A stretch of DNA of 20,516 nt from Macrocybe gigantea (GCA_011319805.1 SJRY01000074.1:1-20516); one strand, 5' to 3'; numbered from the stretch's first letter, positions 1-10,092 are shown. Made by a program: numbers and translations. The notes: generated by a model not told the origin, from the sequence alone.

Positions 1-1
1 A

Positions 2-769
2 TCGGACCCCAATGCCCCACCAGTTATCGACCCAAAGTATCTGAGCAATCCATTTGGTGAGCTGTTTGTTTAAATATTTCCCCCCCCTCTAAACGACGTT
101 TTGTTGTCAGATCTTGCCGTACATAGTATTTCCGCGACCTGGATGCGTCGTTGGATGTCGACCGCGCCCATTTCCAACATGATAGAAGGTTATAACGTTC
201 CTTCAGGCGATGTTCAGGACCCTACCCAGTTCGAAAGGTTTGCTACTCCTACCATCACTTGAATATCTCAGAGATTAACTGCTTGCTCTTCCGTTAAGCT
301 ACATTCGTAATTCCGTCAGCGTAAGCCGATAATGCGTCATTCCTGCCTTTCTGTTCGTTTGATGCATCCTTTTTTTGACTCGTCCAGACAACGTTCATCC
401 AGTTGGTGTGTATACTTTCCATGAACTATCTCAAGTATGATACAGGCGCTGAAACTGAAGGCAGGCACAACTCCTTTGGCGCCCCGTTCTCTGGGAGGTG
501 AGCCATCGCGATCACCTTGTTTAGGGTTGCCGTCCTACATTTACTGACTCGTGTTTGTTAAGGTGTCGTGGATCCGTCGTTGAGAGTCTATGACGTCCCG
601 AATCTTCGTATCGTTGATGCCGGTATTCACCCACTGACTATCGGAGTCGCGCCGCTCGCCACTGTGTACGCCATCGCAGAAAAGGTGAGATTGATGCATA
701 TCTCCAACATCCTAATATTGACTTTCTTTCCTCCAGGCCGCGGATATTATTAAATCAACCTCCCACTAG
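2..769 (+). CDS. GMC oxidoreductase, C-terminal part (5' cut by window)
   Basis: FAD-dependent alcohol oxidase/dehydrogenase of the GMC family (aryl-alcohol-oxidase-like); only the last 136 codons are in the window. Exons by eye: 2-56, 111-237, 299-320, 388-405, 465-497, 563-684, 737-769, all with GT...AG introns. Recognisable blocks in order: SDPNAPPVIDPKYLSNPF, an RNSVSTTF-HPVG block with the first active-site His, PRSLGGVVDPSLRVY, and the final AIAEKAADIIKS. The second active-site residue, normally His or Asn in an S/A-H-L/V motif, is Ala here (TIGVAPLATVY). The frame is broken at about 397: TTF and HPVG lie in different frames, and one extra C in the short C run would join them (410 exon bases, 411 needed). 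Intron positions after HPVG, GG and AEK match those of the second GMC gene at 12877-15708, so the two are paralogs. Family assignment is secure; substrate is unknown. Confidence 0.85.
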
Positions 770-1104
770 ATATGCGCTTTGCTTTTGAGATACAAATACG
801 AATGTGCACGAACATGGGATTTTTGTGAAATGTCATTTATACTGAAATGGCCGGCAGGCGAGAAATCCGAAATTTGATTTGAAGAACTGTGATCTTGAAA
901 CCTCTCATAATTGACTGACAGAGGTCCAAGTCGCTCCACATGTAATGCAAAATAGCGGACTTTGCTTGTGGATGGGCAGTGCTCAAGAAATTTTATTTTT
1001 CCCAGTACAGTACTAGTACACAACTAGAAAACAGAAGTGCATGGATGACAGAGCACGCCATGCATTCTCTGGTGTCTATCAATGGGCATTCATAACAGTA
1101 TCAT
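770..1104. other. Intergenic, convergent 3' ends
   Basis: This 335-base stretch separates the GMC stop (+) from the P450 stop (-). I see no coding signal with family motifs, no RNA gene and no clear repeat. A 10-base palindrome, GTACTAGTAC, occurs near 1010. It should hold both 3' untranslated regions. Confidence 0.6.
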
Positions 1105-3264
1105 TCAGAGTCCCTGTAACTCTTTGGCCTGGGCAACCAGCACCTCAGCACCGGGGAACCGTGGAGTAATCGTGACATTGAAGGGAACGGGACGGCTGAA
1201 GACCAAGCAGTCATCAGCACTGGGTTTCACAATTAACATCGAGCCGGAAACACTCACACTACCAGACCGTCGTTGATTGATTCGTTGACGAGAGGCATGA
1301 TGGGCTTCCCGCTGGCATCCTTCGCGGGCTCTATGTTCATGGCCCAAAGGATGCACGCGATGTCGATAAAGAGCGAGTTGTTCGCGATATGGCGTCCAAC
1401 GCATATCCTCCTTCCAAAACCGTACGTGACGTGGCCTTCTTCCTTGGTATCTGGTGGCGCTGGGCAAGTTGACCATCCTCATCGAGGTGTCGCGACGGGT
1501 TGAAGGTGTCCGCGTCAGCTCCATAGACTTCAGGTTCTCTGTTCAAACCCCTGGAGATTTTGTTAGTCATTCGCCTGATAAGAATAATCACACAAGCAGA
1601 CACTCACCAAACGTTTGCAATGACGATGGTGCCAGCAGGAATGAAATATCCTTCGTAGACGTCGTCCTGGGCAATCACAACATATTAGCTGTTGCACCAG
1701 CCGCAACACGGCAACGACCTACTTCAATCGAACGATGAGGTATCCTGTAAAGCAAACGAATCGATCAACACTGCTTTGAGTACAATATACGAGGATATCT
1801 TACCAACAGGGTCAACGGGGCGGAATCGAAGAGCTTCTCTTACTGTAGCCTGGATATATGGCATATTTTCAAGGTCGGCGAAGGTGGGGAGTCTGGACCT
1901 GCCAACGACAGCATCGAGCTCCTCTTGCACCTTCCTCTGAATCTCAGGATAGAGGACCATGGCATGCATGAACCACGCAAGCACCGCAGAGGTCTAGGGC
2001 CGATTTAGCCTAGTCCCAAGTAATAACGGGTAGACAGAAACGAACTGTTTCGGCACCAGCAGCGCTGACATCCCCGTCAGCAAAGAAAACACAACGGCAC
2101 CAGATAGACGGACTACTCACTACATCGTTCCAGACAGGAAGGCTGCTTGTGTCATACTCAGTCCATGCCTGTCTTGCTGCTTGACCAAGGTTGCCGTAAA
2201 GCTTGGCCTCTCATCTCCGCCATTCTGCGAGGAAACTTAGATCGAATGCTGAGCCATTGACTAAGGAACGAGACGACTCACAACGCGCCTCTCAACGTCC
2301 GCATACAGGCCTTTGAACATAGCTCCATCCCTGATGAACCATTGCTCTGCCTCACGTTTCCACTTGGCAATTGAACTTGGGAGATACTTCATCCACGTAA
2401 AGAACTCCACAAAATGGGCACCCGGGTAGGCTGCTCGAGTGAGTCTCTGCACGAAGTCATTGATTTGCTTCACGCGAGAATCATGGGCGTCCATGAGAGG
2501 CGGTTGGTCATATACAATCGATAATACCGCTGAGGCGGCGGCTCTAGGACAGGAGGCAAATTTAAGCGCTGTACGTCTCAGATTGGGATGATCTTACCTT
2601 CGGAAATGATTGTCCCAGGCCTGGGGCTCATTTACAAGCCATGTGTGAGAAGGATCGCCTCTGTGGTCTGGACAGGATGAAACGAGGGAGCAACGGATCT
2701 GTTCAAGCCCTCGTGTGCGGCCCTTCGCATCCGTCTCCACCTAGGAAAAAAAAGTCGGCCGAATCACCGCGAAGCTTATCATTATATGCGTACAGTTCAC
2801 TGTATCTGGTGAAGACGACGAGCAATCCACCCGTAAGAATCTCGGAGGCAACGATATTCCTGGGTCTGTCCGAATAAATTGCAGCTTTGCGGTCCAAGAG
2901 ATCCGCTGCTGCTTTGTGTGTGTTGAGAACAACAACAGGTTGTCCTGCCACATTCAAATAGGTGATAGGACCTGGGATCAAAGGTGGTGTTATTGAGGCA
3001 CATTCAAGACCGACGAATTACGCTCATACCGTAGACGTGTTTCCACTTTGTAAAAGTCAGCCAGAGGTCTCCACGAAGATCCAAAAGGTTGCCAATAAGA
3101 GGCCATCCACGCGGTCCTGGCGGGTATTTACGATTCCTTGTCGATATCCAACGACTTATCATCCACGTCGCCAGGACGGCTGCCACGCCTTTAGATAAAG
3201 ACTGAACGCTCGGCACCTCATGAGCGCTGAAGTGCGTTAAGATGGACAAGGGAGAGGTGTTCAT
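1105..3264 (-). CDS. Cytochrome P450 monooxygenase (11 exons, three frame breaks)
   Basis: Membrane-anchored fungal P450 of the type often annotated as O-methylsterigmatocystin oxidoreductase-like; it would need an NADPH-P450 reductase partner. Exons on the minus strand: 3264-3030, 2971-2794, 2740-2598, 2543-2282, 2224-2121, 2064-2046, 1993-1804, 1744-1723, 1666-1608, 1550-1258, 1195-1105. Motifs in order: N-terminal hydrophobic segment, proline hinge PPGPRGWPLIGN, WRRMRR (helix C), I-helix AGAETT (split by an intron), EALR (ExxR), and haem loop YGFGRRICVGRH with the Cys ligand. The exons total 1596 bases; three frame breaks, each a missing base, bring this to 533 codons, a normal length. Breaks: near 2635 (HGL to NEPQAW), near 1744 (DPVG to PHRS) and near 1470 (DGQLA to APPDT), each at a short C/G run. 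I chose Met at 3264, which precedes the anchor; Met codons at 3282 and 3363 are alternatives. Either a recent pseudogene or a real gene with sequence errors. Confidence 0.85.
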
Positions 3265-3821
3265 GGTAGCTGCCATAGTCATAAACGAGGCAACGAAGCT
3301 AGTCGAACGGAAGCGTCTTTTCAATGGACATGATACTCTGCAGGAAATCGCCAAATCCGTCACGAGTGATTGAGAACTGCATCACGATAGACTCGGCGCA
3401 GGCATTATTCGGCTCGGTCGAATGGGTGACAGCGTCTTTGCAGCTGCACGTCATGGTCACCGTCAACCTAAAGGATTCCTAGGATTTGCGTGAGTATCCG
3501 ATCGCTTATATAATGTCCCCGTGTTACTTCCTGCCAGAGAATTCCCAGCAATGTCTACCCCACTCTTGATACAGAATTGCTACGAGCATTGCAGGGTATC
3601 AAGGTTACAGTGAAGCAATTCAAATGGCGCCAGCATCCCCGGATGACCGCAAATTTGCCCTAAGCTTCCCTGACAGGCCAATTTGGGAGGTATTCCATTA
3701 TCAGAACTAACTGAAAGTAAGGAGGTGAATCAGGTAAAATGTTCGTTGACTGCCGCGGCGTAAGTACTCATCCAATCCGTAGAATAGGCTTCGCTCACCT
3801 TGAAGCCAGATTTTCGGCGGC
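3265..3821. promoter_or_regulatory. Divergent promoter region of the two P450 genes
   Basis: The two P450 genes point away from each other across 557 bases, so this region should hold both promoters. The only core-like element I see is TTATATAAT at 3506-3514, readable on either strand, about 240 bases from the minus-strand start and about 310 from the plus-strand start. No further gene is supported; ORFs here lack family motifs. Co-regulation is inferred from geometry only. Confidence 0.45.
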
Positions 3822-6111
3822 ATGCTCCTTCAGACCTACATTGCATTAGCGGCGGCGGGCGCGATCTTTGTCGCCTACGTATTCAATGCCTATAAAAACA
3901 AGTGCTGCCGCCTGGTCCCAAGGGGCTTCCAATCATCGGGAATTTGCTGGACCTTGCAGTTGATGATATCTGGGTCAAGTATCGCGACTGGGGCAAGCAA
4001 TATGGTATGTCCTCGACCAAGTCCGTACTAGTAGTATACTAGAACTAAACGTTCGCGATTACAGGTGACGTGATGACTGTAAAGATATTGGGAACTCCGA
4101 TGATTATCTTAAACAGCGCAGAGGTATTCGACTCTAGCATGTCGATTTGTAAAGCTGCTCAGTCAAGGTTTCGACAGGGAGTGAATGACCTGATGGAACA
4201 GCGCGGCTCGAATTATTCTGACAGACCAGACCTGCCAATGGTTGTGGATTTGTGCGTTGCGAAATTTTGAAAATGATATGTAGCTGATGTATTGCATGCA
4301 TGGCGTCAGAATGGGATGGGACTGGACCTTTGCGCTCATGAGATACGGCCCGCGGTGGAGAGAACATAGACGCGTTTTCCACTCCCATTTCCATGCGAGG
4401 TCGGGCCAGCATCAGATTGTAGCAAAGGAGGCTGCCAACGCTGCTCTGCTTCGGCTGCTACACACGCCTGCGGATTTCCTTGGTCACCTCAAGCAGTACG
4501 TTGCTTGCCTTGGCCTGCCTTCCCTTGTTCTTTTTTGACACGTCGCAGGTTCACGGCTGCAATAATTCTGAAACGAGTGTACGTGTTTGCTGCAGGCGTC
4601 TTGATGTCGCATGTTCACCTTGCTTGGCCAGTTACGGACATACCGTTACTGACATGAACGATCCGTACGTTCAATTGGTGGAAGAGGCTTCAAAGAGTAC
4701 ATCTCTCGCGACGATACCCGGAGCTTTCTTCGTGGACATATTCCCAAGCAGTACGGAAAAGCTTCTCTTATACGTATTTACAATGCTGAACGTGCCTTGT
4801 CTTACCAGTGAAGCATATTCCGGAATGGATACTACCTGGTGGCGGTTTCAAAAAGAAGGCACGCGAATGGCGCAAGTTGTCTCAGGCAATGGTCGAGGTG
4901 CCATACAAAATGGTGAAAGACAGACTGGTGTGTGATTCCGTCTACAATGCTATCTGCTTGAACTTCTGACTGAAAATCGATCCTGCTAAGAAATCTGGGA
5001 TCGCCACTCCATGCTTCGTTACGACCTGTCTGGAAGACAACGCCAACCCCGACTCAAAGCTGCGCTTCGAGAAGATTTGATCAAGCACACAGCTGCCGTT
5101 GCATACGCCGCAGGTATGAGACGTCGTCATCAGTGATTACAGTGATAATGAAAAAGTTTTGTTCATGGAATAGGTGCCGATACGGTAAGGAAGCTCTTTT
5201 CTTTCCATGTTCGAACTGGAAACTTATGGATAAGGCAAACTTCAGACGTTGTCCGCTCTGACAAATTTCATGCTTGCCATGACACTCAATCCGGAGGTGG
5301 TAGCTCATGCCCAAGCCGAATTGGACTCCGTTACAGGTGGCGAGCGCCTTCCAACGTTTGAAGACAAAGATCGACTGCCTTACATTACCGCAATCTTGAA
5401 GGAGGTCCTGCGTTGGATTCCCGTCCTCCCTCTCTGTATGTCACTTTCGTGTTTCTTCGGCATTAGGGAAAAAATGACCCGAGATCGAACAATGCCAGCC
5501 GTTCCCCACAGAACTATGAAAGATGATCATTATCGAGGATATTATATCCCAGCTGGTGTGTCTACTCCCCATGTTGGTCGTCGCCCGAGAAATGCTGAGC
5601 TCAAACAATGCCAGGCACGAACATCGTCCCCAACGTTTGGGCCATCTTCCACAACGAGGAAGTCTTCGAGAACCCCTCCCAATTCAACCCGGACCGGTTC
5701 ATGAAGAACCCAGACCTCCCCGACCCCGCAGATAATGGCTTTTTCGGCTTTGGCAGGCGGTTCGTGTTCGATTGCTGCTGCCACGCACTCTCGTCCGTTG
5801 ATGTTCTTTCTAAATCGATCTCTCAGGTCTTGCGCGGGTAAAGGCATGGCATTGGATACGTTGTGGATAGCCATGGCGAGTATTCTGGCCGCCTTCGACA
5901 TCTCCAAAGAGCTCGACGAGCATGGCAGCGAGATCACCCCAGAAGGGAAGATGGGTCCAGGCACTATCTCGTGAGCTGCACACAATCATCCTTCCTTTCA
6001 TCGTTTCTAAAACCCTCCGTCAGGCACCTCTTGCCGTTTGAGAGTCGCATTCGTCCGCGCTCGAAGGAATGGGCTGGGATCATAAGAAGGGCGAACGGCG
6101 AACATTATTAA
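3822..6111 (+). CDS. Cytochrome P450 monooxygenase (14 exons, two frame breaks)
   Basis: Second membrane-anchored P450, not a close copy of its neighbour. Exons: 3822-4004, 4065-4123, 4178-4251, 4310-4495, 4549-4578, 4632-4750, 4809-4927, 4991-5113, 5174-5184, 5246-5435, 5499-5555, 5615-5759, 5827-5970, 6024-6111. Motifs in order: N-terminal anchor MLLQTYIALAAAGAIFVAYV, proline hinge PPGPKGLPIIGN, SDRPDLP, WREHRR (helix C), I-helix AGADTT (across an 11-base exon), EVLR (ExxR), NPDRF, haem loop FGFGRRSCAGKG split by an intron just before the Ser-Cys. The exons sum to 1528 bases; two missing bases give 510 codons. Breaks: near 3905 (YKNKC to PPGPKG) and near 5071 (SKLRFE to DLIKH), both at G/C runs. 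All catalytic motifs are kept, so function is plausible if the breaks are sequence errors. Substrate unknown. Confidence 0.85.
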
Positions 6112-6483
6112 TTCATAACTAGTCGGCCCGCAAAGATAACTCGATCCCTTATTACGCCTCCATCGGAGGTCTTTGTGCACATGTACAACACGAGTTAAGA
6201 CTGTATAGACACATTGTATTTTACAGTGGCGTGCAATTGCTTCCTTGGCGGTAATCGCAGTTTATGCAAGTATTATCCTGACTGCCGGAATTAAGGGCCC
6301 ACACCAGCAATGCTTCCTCAGAACACGAAGAAAAAATGAATTCCATCGCAGGAGGCTTAAAATCCTTCATCAAGCCGCTCTGTACAAGACCGATACGAAG
6401 AACTATTAGAGGCGGTACAAACGAGTTTTTAATGTTTGCGCCGATTTCAGTATAGCAAGTCGTTTGTACCGATCTCAACAGCG
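6112..6483. other. Intergenic stretch downstream of P450 gene
   Basis: About 370 bases after the P450 stop. It should hold the P450 3' untranslated region. A minus-strand open frame runs into it from the ribonucleotide reductase fragment, but the residues below 6484 carry no reductase similarity that I can see. Nothing else is recognised. Confidence 0.5.
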
Positions 6484-6960
6484 TCAGAGTCGATGCCTTT
6501 CTTCTTGTAGTCCGGTACACACTTTCTCGAAAAAGTTTGTTTTGCCCTGCAACGAAATGATGTCCACAAAACCGAACGGATTCGTCGAGCGGACGATCGG
6601 CGGAGGACTCCATGCATTGGTACATGAGCATAGAGTTCATGCCGATAGGTTTCACAAAGAGGACATCTCAGGCTGGGCAGGTCTTCAAGACTAGCACAAA
6701 ATGACCACTAAACGGAACGCATACCAGTGAGAAACCCCTGTTCGATTGTAACGGCCTGCGTGATGATCGCATTCATGACGTTGGGGTGCGGCCGATGCTT
6801 GAAGTATTCGGACAATATTAAGACGGAAATCAAGCCATGCTTCTTCAGCCAAAAGACGGATGCAAAGGAGCCAGAAAAAAAGATGCCTTCTATGGCGGCA
6901 AGAACGGCGAGGAGTTCAGCAAAGGTAGGAATGTTTGTCCTAAATTCAAAGTAGTGCACG
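6484..6960 (-). pseudogene. Ribonucleotide reductase small subunit (R2) fragment
   Basis: Decayed C-terminal part of the R2 subunit, which in a whole enzyme supplies the tyrosyl radical for dNTP synthesis. Reading down the minus strand: TFAELLAVLAAIEGIFFSGS, FASVFWLKKHGL, then RPHPNVMNAIITQA, IEQGFLTG, a gap with a stop, KPIGMNSMLMYQC, then, in another frame, STNPFGFVDIISLQGKTNFF ending at a stop at 6484-6486. Compared with the family, the segment between the FWLKK helix and RPHP is missing; that part normally contains the SRDEGLHxxFA metal-ligand helix. The N-terminal half is absent and splice sites around 6660-6720 are degenerate. It abuts a gypsy fragment on the same strand. I am confident of the family and that it cannot encode an active R2. 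Confidence 0.85.
6621..6654. repeat. 34-base direct repeat, copy A
   Basis: Matches 7957-7990 at 32 of 34 positions in the same orientation. On the minus strand it encodes the R2 piece KPIGMNSMLMY. Confidence 0.85.
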
Positions 6961-7785
6961 CTCGGCCTGTGGAGGTAAGGTCTCGAAGTTCACCTTTTGG
7001 AATATGGAGCCGAAGGTTTTAGTGTAGCGGTCTGGTATGGGTACGTCGCGAGACTGGGCCCGGGCCTTGACTGCCTGTTCCTCTGCCGCTCCTCTGGATG
7101 CTTCGTACTGGGCACAGATTTCGTCGACGTCTTCTAGGAACATAAGGCGCTCGCCAGCATTGAAGTCGATCAGGGGCTCTTCGCGGTCAAGATCGCTCGG
7201 GTTCGTGTTTCTGAGGAGCCTCCTCTTCTATTCCCCTTACCTGCTCCCTTTCCTCCTGCCATAGCTGTGGCTCGTGGCATTCCCATGGGCATCGGTCGAA
7301 CAGCAGCTTGCTTGCTGGCCGATCGATATTCGGATCGTGGCGTTGTAACCAGGCATGACCGAGGATGACCGAGCTACGGCCGAGGTTGGCGACTGCGAGA
7401 GAGGTCGTCTCAACGTGGTCTCCGATACTGATCCTGACCGTGACTACGTAGCGGATGGAACCTCCACCATTCAGGGAGCTGTCCGCGTTGTGGACGGGCA
7501 TAGCAGGTGATAGGCGGTTGATATTGAGGTTCAGCGAACAGGCATAGCCTTCATCAATGTAGCAGCCCGTGGCTTTGCTGTCGATTAAGGTTCTAGTGGC
7601 GAATGTGTGCCCCGAGTCTGTGGCTTGGATGTCAGTGGAGGGGCTGAAGTACGTACTCCTTGTTGGTGCCATCTGCTGGAGCAGCTCCGAGTCCGCCACT
7701 TGGGCCGTGGAGATAGTAGCTTGGGTTGCTCTGGTGCTCATGCTTACGTCCTGACCGGTTTAGGGGTTGTTCAGGGGCATCTTGG
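6946..7785 (-). mobile_element. Ty3/gypsy retrotransposon relic (gag start, protease, linker)
   Basis: Reading down the minus strand there is a short gag-like start (MSTRATQATISTAQVADSEL at 7741), then an aspartic protease region (TLIDSKATGCYIDEGYACS, later LAVANLGRSSVILGHAWLQR, HDPNID), all in one 184-codon open frame, 7741-7187. A frame change near 7190-7200 leads to the protease-to-reverse-transcriptase linker (EDVDEICAQYEASRG ... VPIPDRYTKTFGSIFQKVNF, LPPQ), which stops near 6946 where the R2 fragment begins. Most of gag and all of reverse transcriptase, RNase H and integrase are missing, and I find no LTR pair. The protease signature DSG reads DSK. This is an internally deleted dead element or, less likely, a captured protease ORF. 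Confidence 0.8.
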
Positions 7786-7956
7786 GTACTGTGGCTAGCG
7801 TGGCAAGTAGAAGGATGATGAAATCGTCTGTGTAGATGCAGTTTCGTTCTAATGTGTCAGCGACTCAGACAAAGAAGGTGGATTAGACCAGAGTATATCA
7901 GCGGATGATGTAGAACTGAGAACTGTAGGCATAGGCCCATGCACGAATCATGACAG

Positions 7957-7990
7957 TACATGAGCATAGAATTCATGCCGATAAGTTTCA
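7957..7990. repeat. 34-base direct repeat, copy B (second R2 remnant)
   Basis: Matches 6621-6654 at 32 of 34 positions. On the minus strand it encodes KLIGMNSMLMY of the R2 subunit, with no other R2 sequence recognisable around it. Together with copy A it brackets the gypsy relic, so two R2 copies or a split copy once stood here. Confidence 0.8.
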
Positions 7991-8301
7991 GTGAGTTTTT
8001 TTCTGGGAACTGCTTGATGGTGCAGGCTGCATGTCACCCAGTTGCAATCCTTCCGTAAGATCATGTAAGAAAATACTTCCAACCGGAGACTCGAGATGCT
8101 TGTGCACAAAAGACAGGCATGTGCACGGGGAAATCGGGCGATTTAGGGGTCAGGCATCCCAGTGACTCGACTGGATGAGGATGGTTGGCAGTCGTAATGG
8201 TATAATGGAGTGGGCGCGTATTTGGCAGACATGGCTTTTATAGCTTTGGTCCATAGCTTTTGTGACGGACCATTGCTCTTGTCTGCTCTCATCCTCTCAC
8301 C
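7991..8301 (+). promoter_or_regulatory. 5' flank and promoter of first CRN gene
   Basis: No gene is seen between the R2 remnant and the CRN start. From 8181 to the ATG at 8302 the sequence matches, with gaps, the 112 bases before the second CRN ATG (10391-10502): both begin ATGGTTGGCA and share ATAATGGAGTG and TATTTGGCAGAC. A TATA-like TTTATAG lies at 8237-8243, about 60 bases before the ATG. The conserved block is the likely core promoter. Confidence 0.55.
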
Positions 8302-10092
8302 ATGCCCCCTCGTATTCGTCTCAATTATATCATCCTAGGCGAACCGAATCTCAATAACGTTCGAACTCTTGAAACTGACGCTGACACGACCGTCGCCAGA
8401 CTTATAAATTTGCTCGAGTCGACTCATAGCCTAGCTACTGGGCAGCTCGAGAAGGTTTCTATGCCAATGAAGGACGAAGCGATCCATGAGAAGCTTCGAA
8501 ACTTCACTTTTAAAACACCCACGGGCGACTGGACGGCGTCGAGAAAACTCTCAAGCTTGTTTACGGATCTTTCGCCAGACGATATTCATCTCATCATTCG
8601 TGCGTAATAAAGTGTTTTCCCAGGTCTACAGTATAATCGACTTATCTATCCTTTCAAGAATCGAGAGGCGTTAAAGCAGCAGTCATGCCATCAGAGTCTG
8701 CATGCCGGTTTCAATTCCTCGAGGACCGCCACCCCGAAGCACCATCCAGCGGGGCTCAGCTCCAAACGTTTAAGAGCAAGCAGAAACCAGCGACGGAAAT
8801 TTTATGCAATCGCCCCTCCTCATCTACTCCTCCCATTCCATTGACGCTTTTAGACCGTATCTTTGCTCAGTTCCTTGATGATTGCGAAAATATTCAGACG
8901 ACCCCCGAGATCAACAAATTTACACTCAGGCTGACAGATGAAATGTCGAGTGTTTATGGCAGCGACTTGATACGACGCGAGATGCTGATATATTTTTTTC
9001 TGCAACTCGGCATAGACTTTGAGACCTTTGAGGCTCCTGAAACTGGACACAAGATCAACATTGGGATCACGAAAGGACAGTTCCTCGTCGTATGCGGAGA
9101 GGTCAGGCACGAGAATGCGAACAATTCCGACGATCCCTATTTACGAGCCACGCTCTGTTACCTGGAGCAAACGCGCTCCCTTGCAGCCAACTTTCCTTTA
9201 TCGGTTCTGCCTTGTTTGATCCTTCTCTGTGTCGGTGCGCTCCTCAACATAAACTATATATCTATATCTGTGATCTAAAAGGGCGCTAGGTCCATACCTC
9301 TCCTTTGCAGGCGCCGCATGGAACGGTCGTCCGAATATTCAAGTCCTTACACCGGCGATTCCCTTGCATTTCCATCATACTGATCTGAAACTCCGGTCAA
9401 CAACGGCCCGCTATATTGCTGCGTTTAAGTCGGCTGTTGAATCCCTAAAGAATCACTACGAACAGCCTTATTATCAAAATCCGGCTGGCAGTATTCCCGC
9501 TGGCGTCAACGCCATCTTTCCATATCCGAAATCTTTTGAATGTGGCACATCGAAATCATCCAAAAACTTTCTTTACATTTCGCAAATGATGCAGAACAGA
9601 CTGATATATCATGCGGAAGTCTGCGATACACATGAAAAGATCTGTGTCAAGTTTGTTCAACGGTATTCACCGGAGGCTCATAGAATCTGCGCAAAGATTG
9701 GTTGTGCGCCTGAGCTTCTCGGGTTTGAGGCGCTGCCCGGTGGATGGTTTATGGTCGTCATGAAGGAACTGGACAATCACGTCAACCTGTACCAATCATC
9801 TTTGACTCGGGGTCGTTTGGATGAGGTCAAGCATCATCTCAGGGGAAAGCTAATTGAAATGCATCAGCAGGGATTTGTGCATGGCGATGTTCACGCTGCA
9901 AATGTTATGGTTTCGAGTGGCCCTGGACCATCGCTGGGAGTCATGCTCGTGGACTTTGATTGGGCAGGGAGGATTGGTGAGGTGCGGTATCCAATGAATG
10001 TGAATCGACAGACCATAGACCGTCCCGAGGGTACTATTGATCATGAACTCATTCTGGCGGAGCATGACTTAATGATGTTGCAAGTGCTCTAA
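8302..10092 (+). CDS. Crinkler (CRN)-family protein with kinase-like domain, copy 1
   Basis: Exons 8302-8599, 8659-9234, 9311-10092 sum to 1656 bases, 551 residues, with no frame break. Residues 1-99 form the CRN ubiquitin-like N-terminal domain (LNYIILGE, KVSMPMKDEAIHEKL, RKLSSLF, SPDDIHLIIR). The middle part (about 125-290) contains LLDRIFAQFLDDC and TKGQFLVVCGE, then a hydrophobic run LPCLILLCVG. From about 310 follows HFHHTDLKLRSTTARY and a degenerate protein-kinase fold: Lys about 405 (ICVKF), HGDVHAANVMV with Asp about 484 and Asn about 489, and DFDWAG with Asp about 506 in the DFG position. No signal peptide is visible. CRN proteins are known in oomycetes and fungi as host-directed or inter-organism effectors and in many non-pathogens with unknown role; the kinase activity here is inferred from retained residues. 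It lacks the second ubiquitin-like exon of copy 2. Confidence 0.88.

Noticed and set aside
1105..1524. Minus-strand 139-codon ORF as a separate gene
   Set aside because: Only its last 30 or so codons belong to the P450 final exon; the rest is an out-of-frame reading of the haem-loop exon and intron.
4480..4935. 151-codon ORF starting MVTSSSTLLALACLPLFFFD with an apparent signal peptide
   Set aside because: The signal-like start is translated intron 4 of the second P450; downstream it merges with P450 exon sequence.
6221..6655. 144-codon ORF as a novel protein
   Set aside because: Its first 20 or so residues are the R2 remnant; the remainder runs out of frame through R2 and non-coding sequence.
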